Shown: positions 1 through 6,679 of the stretch, piece after piece
Layout of the letters: each line of letters starts with the position of its first letter
Numbering within the stretch: position 1 is the stretch's first letter
Origin: Hymenobacter metallilatus
GTDB taxonomy: Bacteria; Bacteroidota; Bacteroidia; Cytophagales; Hymenobacteraceae
Assembly (NCBI RefSeq): GCF_003944705.1
Contig: NZ_RWIS01000014.1
Coordinates: forward strand, 89,918 to 153,917
Length of the DNA: 64,000 nucleotides
Reading direction: 5' to 3'
Program-made: the position numbers and the translations under genes
Notes under the pieces: generated by a model
Databases searched by the model: none
What the model was told of the DNA's origin: nothing
Seen by the model: only the letters and a program-made list of their open reading frames with translations

Positions 1-128
1 AGCTCGTGGGCCAGGGGCTGCCCCAGCAGCCGGCGCCAGCCCTGCCGGCCGGCTACGTGGGTGCCGTGCTCGAAGTAGAGCCGCAGCACGGTGTAGGGCG
101 TGTGGGGTGGGGGCGTGGGGCGCTTCAT
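1..128 (-). CDS. DUF190-like protein, partial (N-terminus only)
   Basis: The first 42 codons of a minus-strand gene that leaves the window on the left. The readable part begins MKRPTPPPHTPYTVLRLYFE and continues with a short polar and basic stretch. Its ATG overlaps the TGA of the CLC-F gene (ATGA at 125-128), so it is probably translationally coupled. A DUF190-type start (TVLRLYFEHG, then a GW..LL segment) together with the CLC-F partner suggests the small cytosolic DUF190 protein that often accompanies fluoride exporters. The assignment rests on a short N-terminus and on context; the rest lies outside the window. Confidence 0.55.
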   Translation of the reverse strand, partial: MKRPTPPPHTPYTVLRLYFEHGTHVAGRQGWRRLLGQPLAHE

Positions 129-1471
129 GACTGGGCTTTATGGTTGGCGGCCGTGGCGCGGCCATTCTCACGGTGGGTGGGAATGTTGCCCAACTGCTGG
201 CCCTGCTCGCGGCCGAAGCGCAGGTGCTTGGCGTGGCCAATGACCTGCGCCGAATAGATGCCCGTGTGGCCCGAAAACAGGTAGGCCGTCACGCAGGCCA
301 GCGCCAGGTACACCCCGGTGTGCGCGCCGAACAGCTCCAGCCCCATCAAGGTGCAGGCCAGCGGCGTGTTGGCCGCGCCCGCAAACACGCCCACGAAGCC
401 CATGGCCGCCAGCAGCGCCACCGGCAGAGGCAGCACCAGCGCCAGCGCCGAGCCCAGCGTGGCCCCGATGAAAAACAGCGGCGTCACCTCCCCGCCCTTG
501 AAGCCGCAGCCCAGCGTGAGGGCCGTGAGTACGAGCTTGAGCAGGAAATCCTGCGGCAGCGCCGCCGTCTGAAACGAGGCCAGAATGGTGGGTACGCCCA
601 GCCCGATGTACTTGGTAGTGCCCAGGGCAAAAACGGCCAGTGCTACCAGCACCCCACCCACCACGGGCCGCAGCGGCGGGTAGCTAATGCGCTTAAACCA
701 GTGCGTAATCTGGTGGGTAAGCGTGGCGAAGCCCCGCGCCGTGAGCCCGAACGCAATGCCGCAACCCAGCGTGAGCACCAGCCCGAGCGGCGTAATCGGC
801 AGGGCCTCCAGCTGCGGGTAGTGCGAGTGGCCCACGCCCCAGGCCTTGGTGACGAGGTCGGCGCAGACGGCGGCCAGAAAGCTGGGCACAATGGCATCAT
901 AGCGAATCGTGCCAATCAAAAACACTTCCAGCCCGAACACGGCCCCGGCCAGCGGCGTGCCGAACACGGAGGCAAAGCCCGCGCTGATGCCCGCAATGAG
1001 CAGAATTTTCCGGTCGCGGGGCCGTAGGCCAAATAGGCGGGTGAGCTGGTCGGCCAGGGTGCCACCCATCTGTACGGCCGTGCCCTCGCGGCCCGCCGAG
1101 CCGCCAAACAGGTGCGTGGCCAGCGTACCAAACAGCACCAGCGGGGCCATGCGCAGCGGAATGGTGGCCTGCGGGCGGTGAATCTCGTCCAGCAGCAGGT
1201 TGTTGCCGCGCACCACGCCCTGGCCGAGGTAGTGGTAGCTGGCCCCGATAAGCAGGCCGCCGGCCGGCAGCAGCCAGAGTACCCAGGGGTGGGCTTCGCG
1301 CCAGACCGTGACCCAGTCGAGGGCGACCAGAAAGCCGGCCGAGGCCGAGCCCACGAGCACGCCCACGGCGGTGCAAATCAGCAGCCAGCGCAGCAGAAAC
1401 AGTAGGTGGGGCGTTTGCTCAATAGCCAGTGAGGGCCGAAGAAAGCGGGGAAACGGGGAACGAAAGGCCAC
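125..1471 (-). CDS. CLC-F type fluoride/proton antiporter
   Basis: An integral-membrane CLC antiporter expected to export fluoride in exchange for protons at the inner membrane. The selectivity loop reads GNNLL (residues about 89-93) instead of the chloride-type GSGIP, and the gating-glutamate loop reads GREGT (about 127-131) instead of GREGP; both are hallmarks of the fluoride-selective CLC-F clade. GGEVTPLFF is the later anion-pore segment. The longer reading frame upstream crosses the riboswitch and terminator, so translation must begin after them, yet no ATG is available there; GTG at 1471 (or TTG at 1477) is the best start. The downstream DUF190-like gene overlaps by 4 bases. Expression is presumably switched on by fluoride through the upstream riboswitch. 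Function is confident, start uncertain. Confidence 0.93.
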   Translation of the reverse strand: MAFRSPFPRFLRPSLAIEQTPHLLFLLRWLLICTAVGVLVGSASAGFLVALDWVTVWREAHPWVLWLLPAGGLLIGASYHYLGQGVVRGNNLLLDEIHRPQATIPLRMAPLVLFGTLATHLFGGSAGREGTAVQMGGTLADQLTRLFGLRPRDRKILLIAGISAGFASVFGTPLAGAVFGLEVFLIGTIRYDAIVPSFLAAVCADLVTKAWGVGHSHYPQLEALPITPLGLVLTLGCGIAFGLTARGFATLTHQITHWFKRISYPPLRPVVGGVLVALAVFALGTTKYIGLGVPTILASFQTAALPQDFLLKLVLTALTLGCGFKGGEVTPLFFIGATLGSALALVLPLPVALLAAMGFVGVFAGAANTPLACTLMGLELFGAHTGVYLALACVTAYLFSGHTGIYSAQVIGHAKHLRFGREQGQQLGNIPTHRENGRATAANHKAQS

Positions 1472-1493
1472 GGGCAACAGGGAATAAAAAGCC

Positions 1494-1531
1494 AAAAAAA
1501 ACCTACGCGCCACAGGCAGGAGGCCCGTAGG
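1494..1531 (-). terminator. Intrinsic terminator of the fluoride riboswitch
   Basis: On the minus strand CCTACGGGCC and GGCGCGTAGG form the stem of a hairpin (1502-1531) followed by eight T (1494-1501). It sits directly after the aptamer and before the CLC-F start. The CCTACG at its 5' side repeats the conserved 3' end of the aptamer, suggesting competition between aptamer and terminator folds. Confidence 0.85.
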
Positions 1532-1534
1532 GTG

Positions 1535-1593
1535 CGTAGGAATCATCAGCTCAACCCCGAAGCGTTGGCGGTTCACGGTGGAAATCCATCACC
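1535..1593 (-). promoter_or_regulatory. Fluoride riboswitch (crcB motif) upstream of CLC-F
   Basis: Read on the minus strand, the segment starts GGTGATGGATTTCCACC, has the AACCGC core, a hairpin capped by CTTCG and ends with CTGATGATTCCTAC. These are the conserved parts of the crcB/fluoride aptamer in order. A close copy lies at 24107-24165. It is followed at once by an intrinsic terminator, so transcriptional control of CLC-F by fluoride is expected. Confidence 0.93.
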
Positions 1594-1605
1594 GAACTTG
1601 TGGGG

Positions 1606-1613
1606 CAAAGATA
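1606..1613 (-). promoter_or_regulatory. Bacteroidota -7 box for the CLC-F transcript
   Basis: TATCTTTG on the minus strand matches the TAnnTTTG consensus. It ends 12 bases before the riboswitch aptamer, placing the transcription start just upstream of the aptamer. A clear -33 TTTG was not found. Confidence 0.6.
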
Positions 1614-1641
1614 AGACTTTGGTCTCACAACTCCGCCGGCT

Positions 1642-2109
1642 TTACGCGCCGGGCGCAAGCTGGTTGGTCAGGTCCACGAGCCGCGTGAGCGTGGCGTCGA
1701 GGTCCTGGGCGGTGGCCGCGTCCAGCAGCCCGTAGCCGCGCAGCTTGCCGCTGCGGCTGTCTTCGAGCTGCTCCCAGAGCACCGAGGCCTTGGTGCTGAG
1801 CAGGTGGCGCAAACTCACGGGCTGGCTGGGCAGCCCGTAGCGGGCGTGGAATGCCCCGATTTCGGCTCGCACTGCGGCAATGATTTCGTGCAGGCGGGCG
1901 CGCTCGGCGGGGCTCAGGTCGTCCACCACGGGCTGGCTGGCAGCAGGGCCGGGGGCGGCCAGGGCCAGCAGCTGCTCGGCTTCCAGCAGTTGGGTTTCCA
2001 CCAGGCGCACGAGCACGCCCAGTATGCGGCGGTGAGTGTCGGAGAGGGGAGGAGGTTGAACCATAAGGTAGGAAGTACGGAAGCCAGCTGCGGCCGGCGG
2101 TTTACTCAT
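1642..2109 (-). CDS. Conserved hypothetical protein, helical
   Basis: A 155-residue protein of unknown function. Its ATG overlaps the stop of the MFS gene (ATGA at 2106-2109), making it the third gene of the YncE-MFS operon; an internal ATG at 2064 would give a shorter form starting MVQPPPLSD. The sequence is amphipathic and probably helical, with a leucine- and glutamate-rich N-terminal half, no signal peptide and no membrane segment. A longer frame extending to 3090 is a shadow of the MFS gene and should not be used. No domain recognised. Confidence 0.7.
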   Translation of the reverse strand: MSKPPAAAGFRTSYLMVQPPPLSDTHRRILGVLVRLVETQLLEAEQLLALAAPGPAASQPVVDDLSPAERARLHEIIAAVRAEIGAFHARYGLPSQPVSLRHLLSTKASVLWEQLEDSRSGKLRGYGLLDAATAQDLDATLTRLVDLTNQLAPGA

Positions 2110-3281
2110 GCTCTGACCATCCCCACCCGCACGCGGGCCAGGTACGCTGCCACGCCCAGCGCCACGGCCGCCGCCAGCCCGAACGTGGGCAGCGGCCCGT
2201 ACCACTGCCAGAGCAGGCCCGCCCCGGTGCTGGCCACCAGCGCCGCCAGGCTGCTGAGGCCGGCAAAGGTGCCCAGCGCCGCCCCGGTATCGGCCTTGGC
2301 GCAAAGCGTGCTTACCCAGGCTTTGCCCACGCCTTCCGTAGCTGCCGCGTAGAGGCCGTAGAGCGCAAACAGCGCCCCGAACGCCCACAGGTCGTGGGCC
2401 AGGGCCACGCCGCCGTACACACCGGCAAACACCAGCAAGCCGCCCACCAGCAGGCGGCGCGGCCCCAGCCGGTCGGCCAGGTGGCCCAGGGGCCAGGCGC
2501 TGAACACGTAGGTCAGGTTGTAGAGGATATAGAAGCCGATAACCGTGGGGGCCGACAGCCCACGCTGCCGGGCCAGCAGCAGCAGAAACGCATCGGACGA
2601 GTTGAACAGCGCAAACACCAGTAGCCCGCCCACTACCCGCCGGTAGGCCGGCGGGGCCTGCCGCCAGTAGCCGAACGAGGCCCAGAACGGCACCACCGGC
2701 CGGCCCGAGGGCATGGCCCGCCGCTCGCGCAGCACCAGCGTGATGCCCACCGCGACCACCCCCGGCACGAAGGCCCACAGGAATAGCGGCCGGTACTGAC
2801 CCGGATGCGCGGCCAGCCAGCCCAGGGCCGCCAGCGGCCCCAGCACCGCGCCCAACGTGTCCATCGAGCGGTGGAAACCAAAGACTTTGCCCCGGTCGGC
2901 GGGCGTGGTTTCGTCGCTGAGCAGGGCGTCCCGCGCCCCGGTGCGTAGGCCCTTGCCCAGCCGGTCGAGGGTGCGGGCCAGCAGCACCCAGGCCGGGGTG
3001 GCCAGCACCGCCAGCAGCGGCTTGCTGAGCGCGCTCAGCCCGTAGCCCCACTGCACGAAGGGCACCCGCCGGCCCAGCCGGTCGCTCCACTGCCCGAAGT
3101 AGCCCTTGCTCAGGCCCGCCACGGCTTCGGCCACGCCTTCAAGCAGACCGATGAAAAACACCGAAAAGCCGATGGACTGCAAATACAGCGGCATCACGGG
3201 GTAGAGCATCTCACTGGCCAGGTCCGTAAACAGGCTGATGAGCGAAAGCAGCCACACGGCGCGGGTCAGGTACTTGGGCAT
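2106..3281 (-). CDS. MFS transporter
   Basis: A 391-residue major facilitator superfamily permease with about 12 hydrophobic segments. It starts MPKYLTRAVWLLSLISLFTD and has the inter-helix 2-3 signature region around GYFGQWSDRLGRR, with a second basic loop (DRLGKGLRTGARDALLSDE). The SLFTDLASEMLYPVMPLYL opening is typical of a poorly characterised MFS group in environmental bacteria. It follows the YncE-like gene by 9 bases and overlaps the next gene by 4, so the three form one operon. The substrate cannot be told from sequence; the fluoride and efflux surroundings hint at export but do not prove it. Confidence 0.88.
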   Translation of the reverse strand: MPKYLTRAVWLLSLISLFTDLASEMLYPVMPLYLQSIGFSVFFIGLLEGVAEAVAGLSKGYFGQWSDRLGRRVPFVQWGYGLSALSKPLLAVLATPAWVLLARTLDRLGKGLRTGARDALLSDETTPADRGKVFGFHRSMDTLGAVLGPLAALGWLAAHPGQYRPLFLWAFVPGVVAVGITLVLRERRAMPSGRPVVPFWASFGYWRQAPPAYRRVVGGLLVFALFNSSDAFLLLLARQRGLSAPTVIGFYILYNLTYVFSAWPLGHLADRLGPRRLLVGGLLVFAGVYGGVALAHDLWAFGALFALYGLYAAATEGVGKAWVSTLCAKADTGAALGTFAGLSSLAALVASTGAGLLWQWYGPLPTFGLAAAVALGVAAYLARVRVGMVRA

Positions 3282-3290
3282 AGCAGGTCG

Positions 3291-4325
3291 TTACGGCGTG
3301 GGCCGGTAGATGCGCAGGGCGGCGGGCTGCCCCGGCCGTTGCGGCAGGGCTACAAAGTAGCGGTCCAGCGCCGGCGAATACAGCGAGGTGCCCGCCCCCG
3401 GTACCGTGGGCAGCAATTGCAGCACGGCGTAGCGGTCGGGCGTTTGCTGCTGCACCACCGCGACGTTGCCCGCCCCGCACGACACGTAGAGCCGCGCCCG
3501 CCGCGCGTCGTAGTACAGCCCATCGGCATCGGCCGGGATGGGCAGGCTGGCTACCTGCCGGCCGTCGACGGTGGAAAGCACTACGAGCCGACCCGGCGCG
3601 CAGGCCACGAACAGGCGCTGGTGCGCCCGGTCCAGACCCATGGGAATGTTCTGGCTAGCCCCCGTCACCGGCCACGCCGCCACTGCTTTGCGCGTGGCCC
3701 GGTCCAGCACCTCCACCTGGTTCAGGGCGGGCTCGTTCACGTAAATGCGCCCGCCGTCCAGCTCGAACTGCTTGGCGTAGCCGGCCAGTGGAATCTCGCC
3801 GGCCTGGGCATTACGGGCCACATCGATGAGGCCCAGCGCCCCGAAGGTTTTACCCACACCCACCACCAGTTGGTGGACCAGACTGTCGTAGCGCAGGTTG
3901 TTGCAGGCTTCGCGGAAGGCGTAGTGGCGCACCGGCCGGTAGGTGCGGCCGTCCAGCTCGGTCACGCGCCCGTCGCCGCCGGTGGACACGAACAGGCGGT
4001 TGCCCTCGGGGCGGTATACCACCCATTTCGGCTCGTTGAAGCCGGGCAGGCTGGCCAGGGCGCGGCCCGCCCGCACGTCGATGACTTCCACGGTGTGGTT
4101 GTCTTCGGCGGCTACAAACAGCCGCTGGCCGGCCGCGTCCAGCGCCATCAGGTCGAAGCCGCCCTGCACATTGGGCAGCGGCACCGTGCGCTCCAGCGTG
4201 AGCAGCGGCCGGGCGGCTGGCGGGCTGGCCGCTTCAGGCTTTTCTTCCCGATTGCCCGGGTGGCAGCCGCCGGCCAGCAGCAGGAGCAGGGCGGCCCCCA
4301 GGGGCCAGGCAGTTTTGAGGGGCAT
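3291..4325 (-). CDS. YncE-like beta-propeller lipoprotein (copy 1)
   Basis: A 344-residue secreted protein. The ATG at 4325 is preferred because it places a lipoprotein signal right at the start (MPLKTAWPLGAALLLLLAGG followed by the lipobox Cys). The body holds repeats of the YncE/40-residue YVTN type, for example LFVAAEDNHTVEVIDV and LFVSTGGDGRVTELDG, expected to fold as a seven-bladed propeller in the periplasm. It is first in the operon with the MFS gene. A close paralogue is at 35281-36309 beside a truncated kinase. Such propellers commonly act as binding scaffolds; the ligand is unknown. Confidence 0.88.
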   Translation of the reverse strand: MPLKTAWPLGAALLLLLAGGCHPGNREEKPEAASPPAARPLLTLERTVPLPNVQGGFDLMALDAAGQRLFVAAEDNHTVEVIDVRAGRALASLPGFNEPKWVVYRPEGNRLFVSTGGDGRVTELDGRTYRPVRHYAFREACNNLRYDSLVHQLVVGVGKTFGALGLIDVARNAQAGEIPLAGYAKQFELDGGRIYVNEPALNQVEVLDRATRKAVAAWPVTGASQNIPMGLDRAHQRLFVACAPGRLVVLSTVDGRQVASLPIPADADGLYYDARRARLYVSCGAGNVAVVQQQTPDRYAVLQLLPTVPGAGTSLYSPALDRYFVALPQRPGQPAALRIYRPTP

Positions 4326-4437
4326 AAACAGTGGGCTGAGGTGCGAATGGCCCAATATTCTGCCCTGATTCTGAGGATGCTTTGAGCAGCTTAAGTGGCG
4401 GCATGACGGGTATTACTGCTGGTATGAATATCCAGCT

Positions 4438-4445
4438 TAGCTTTG
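4438..4445 (+). promoter_or_regulatory. Possible -7 box for the zinc-ribbon gene
   Basis: TAGCTTTG matches TAnnTTTG and lies 37 bases before the ATG at 4483. No good -33 element is present, so this is a weak call. Confidence 0.35.
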
Positions 4446-4482
4446 CTTCTACACTAAAACCTCAACAATTATTGAACGCTTG

Positions 4483-4710
4483 ATGATGAAAAACTACCAG
4501 TGCAAAAAGTGCAAGACGCATCTCACCAATAACACGACCCCTGCTGTTTTCAATTGCCCCGGTGGCGGGCACCACCAATGGACGGACCTCGGCGAAGTAG
4601 GCCCTACCAACTACCAGTGTAAGAAGTGTGCGACGCTGGTTAAATCCAAGAGCACGCCTGCGGCGTTTAACTGTCCGGCCGGCAATCATCACCAGTGGAC
4701 GAAGTTGTAG
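4483..4710 (+). CDS. Small tandem zinc-ribbon-like protein
   Basis: A 75-residue protein built from two copies of one unit. Each unit has NYQCKKC, then a Thr/Ser/Pro linker to FNCP, then HHQWT. Each repeat thus offers CxxC, one more Cys and His residues, enough for one zinc site per repeat. There are two adjacent ATG codons (4483, 4486). The stop lies only 5 bases before the PD-(D/E)XK gene, so the two are likely co-transcribed. It may bind nucleic acid or act as a partner of the nuclease; that is inference from adjacency. Confidence 0.8.
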   Translation: MMKNYQCKKCKTHLTNNTTPAVFNCPGGGHHQWTDLGEVGPTNYQCKKCATLVKSKSTPAAFNCPAGNHHQWTKL

Positions 4711-4715
4711 GTGCC

Positions 4716-5774
4716 ATGAAGCCTAATATCTTTTCGCTGGCTACAAAAGAGTTGTCACAGGATAGCTTTTTTGCTTGGCTGTTGCAATGGGGCAACGCAG
4801 ATTGTCGGCAGTACAACGGCCCGCTACACGAGGCCGCCCAGGCGTTCATTCGGCTGCTGCTGCAATGCCCAGCCGACTACGAAATCAAACAGGTAGAGGC
4901 CGGCCGGCAGTGGCAGGGCATTGACGTATGGGCCGAAGTCAATGGCGAGTATTTCATTGCCATTGAGGATAAGACCAATACCGGCGAGCATTCCGAACAA
5001 TTGGAGCGCTACCATAAAATTGCCACCGAGCATTACCAGAATACGGGCTTCAAGCTGGTATTCATCTACCTGAAAACCGGCAACGAAAGTATCACGACGC
5101 TGAATGAAATCGGGGCCAAAGGGTATGCTATTGTCAGTCGTAAGCTGGTTGTTGACGTGCTGGTAGCCCATCAGGTCGAGAACGATATTTTTAACGACTT
5201 CAAAGAATACCTGTCAGATATCGAGCTACAATCCAATTCCTATCTGATCTTCAGCAATATCACCGACGACTGGAAAGCGGCAGAGGGATTTTTTGTTCGT
5301 CTTCAGGAGCTTGTTGGCGAATGGAGTGATTGGCGCTACGTGCCCAACCAGACCGGGGGATTCCTGGGCTTCTGGTACCATTGGCGCGGGACCGAGGAAT
5401 TTGATTTGTACATCCAAATCGAAAACGGTTTTGCCAATGGAATTAAAGTAGTCATCAAAATCGGTGACTGGACGCCCAGTGTGGAAACGCTGTATGCTGT
5501 CTTAGAAGGACTTCAGCCCTACGCGCAGGCGCAGGGCCTCACCCTGCGCAAGCCGCAGAAATACCGGGCAGGAGCTACTTCTACGCTGGCCGTCCTGTCT
5601 AATGCTTTCCTCGTTAACGAAGCCGGTGAGCTAAATATCGAAGCCTTCCTAGCTACACTAAAATCGCTGCAACTGGTTTTGGATGAGTACAGCACTGCCG
5701 AACGGGCGAAAGCTCAACAATTGCTTGCGGCTGAAAGCCTCACCACGGTGTCGGCCACAACTCAGTCAGAGTAG
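4716..5774 (+). CDS. PD-(D/E)XK nuclease superfamily protein
   Basis: A 352-residue protein starting MKPNIFSLATKELSQDSFFA; an in-frame codon upstream lies inside the preceding gene, so ATG 4716 is chosen. The N-terminal part carries a restriction-endonuclease-like core: GIDVWAEV, then FIAIEDKTNTGEHSEQLERY, giving the D-x(n)-ExK triad near residues 72-90, followed by FKLVFIYL and YAIVSR strands. This is the pattern of the PD-(D/E)XK family found in predicted restriction and defence proteins. The C-terminal half (about 170-352) has no recognised domain and may sense a ligand or target. It is followed by a strong terminator at 5806-5853. Nuclease activity is not proven. Confidence 0.8.
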   Translation: MKPNIFSLATKELSQDSFFAWLLQWGNADCRQYNGPLHEAAQAFIRLLLQCPADYEIKQVEAGRQWQGIDVWAEVNGEYFIAIEDKTNTGEHSEQLERYHKIATEHYQNTGFKLVFIYLKTGNESITTLNEIGAKGYAIVSRKLVVDVLVAHQVENDIFNDFKEYLSDIELQSNSYLIFSNITDDWKAAEGFFVRLQELVGEWSDWRYVPNQTGGFLGFWYHWRGTEEFDLYIQIENGFANGIKVVIKIGDWTPSVETLYAVLEGLQPYAQAQGLTLRKPQKYRAGATSTLAVLSNAFLVNEAGELNIEAFLATLKSLQLVLDEYSTAERAKAQQLLAAESLTTVSATTQSE

Positions 5775-5805
5775 ATAAGAAAAGCATTAGGTGTCTGACG
5801 AAGCA

Positions 5806-5853
5806 TAAGAGGCGGGTTAATCGAAATATTCTTTTCGATTAACCCGCCTCTTA
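5806..5853. terminator. Perfect 21-bp inverted repeat terminator
   Basis: TAAGAGGCGGGTTAATCGAA and its exact complement (21 bp in each arm) flank a 6-base loop between two convergent genes. A-rich and T-rich ends make it usable from both strands. Confidence 0.85.
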
Positions 5854-5942
5854 CGTTAGATTTCTTCCTCTTTTACCCCGCCGATTAGCCTTCTATTGCA
5901 TGCTGCTAGTGGCTACGCATCTCTGGTAAAGCGTTGACAGAC

Positions 5943-6593
5943 TTACTTATACCGCACTGGCTGCGCAATAAACTTGACGTTTCGGTTGCCGGTATTGATA
6001 ATCACCGGGTTGGCAATGAATATCCGGTACCTGGTTTTGCCCTCGTAGGGTATGGGCTGAATGTCCCGAATGTCCGCGTTCAGGTAGTATCCCCGCGGAA
6101 ACAGCCCTTCCTCGTTCATTGAAGCCACCTGAACGCGCCTCACATGAATATTATCCGGGTTGAGGTCCCAGTCGCCAGTCCAGCCCTGGTTGATAATCGT
6201 GTTGAAATTATCACGGGATGCCACCTGAACACCTCTAAACTCCGCGTCCAGCTCATCAGATTCTACTGCCACGCTTCCAGCGGCGTATTGCCGTAAAAAC
6301 TCGTTGATATTCTCTTGGAAGTGAGGTGCTACCTCGTAGAAGTTTAATTTATTTCTGATGCTTGCCGCCGCCGTAGCGCCTGCAGCAGATAATTCCATGA
6401 GATTGGCCAACTGGTTTTTGTTGAGCCGGCCGATGCCATTCTGAAATTGGTCCAGGAGGCGTGATTTTGCAGCATGCTGCTCTTCATCCGTCAAGCCAAA
6501 ATAGCGTAGCTGTTCATTAAGCGTACTGTCTTTTTGGCTACCAGGTACGCCATGCAAAGCGAAAAGTATTGCCGCAGTTTGCTGCTCGTTCAT
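5943..6593 (-). CDS. Hypothetical protein, 216 residues
   Basis: A soluble protein with no recognised domain. The start MNEQQTAAILFALHGVPGSQ is chosen because the frame upstream is a shadow of the RND pump gene. The N-terminal third is helical (LTDEEQHAAKSRLLDQF), the C-terminal third looks beta-rich and ends YRIFIANPVIINTGNRNVKF. No signal peptide or membrane helix. It is 86 bases downstream of the RND gene on the same strand and could be read through from it, or have its own promoter. Codon use is slightly less GC-biased than the pump genes, which suggests separate acquisition. Confidence 0.65.
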   Translation of the reverse strand: MNEQQTAAILFALHGVPGSQKDSTLNEQLRYFGLTDEEQHAAKSRLLDQFQNGIGRLNKNQLANLMELSAAGATAAASIRNKLNFYEVAPHFQENINEFLRQYAAGSVAVESDELDAEFRGVQVASRDNFNTIINQGWTGDWDLNPDNIHVRRVQVASMNEEGLFPRGYYLNADIRDIQPIPYEGKTRYRIFIANPVIINTGNRNVKFIAQPVRYK

Positions 6594-6679
6594 CGGGTGT
6601 AGGTGAAATGGGAATGATGGTTGAATTGTACGAATGGGTCCGCCAGTCGTAAAGAAAGGCAAGCAAACGTAAAATCTTC

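Noticed and set aside
1642..3090. A 482-codon minus frame ending in the hypothetical gene
   Set aside because: The first two thirds are a low-complexity shadow of the MFS gene; only the part from 2109 down is a gene.
3198..3230. A GGGGTAGAGC sequence like the start of the Tn3 element 1 repeat
   Set aside because: Only seven bases match before it diverges, and it lies inside the MFS coding region, so it is not a left inverted repeat.
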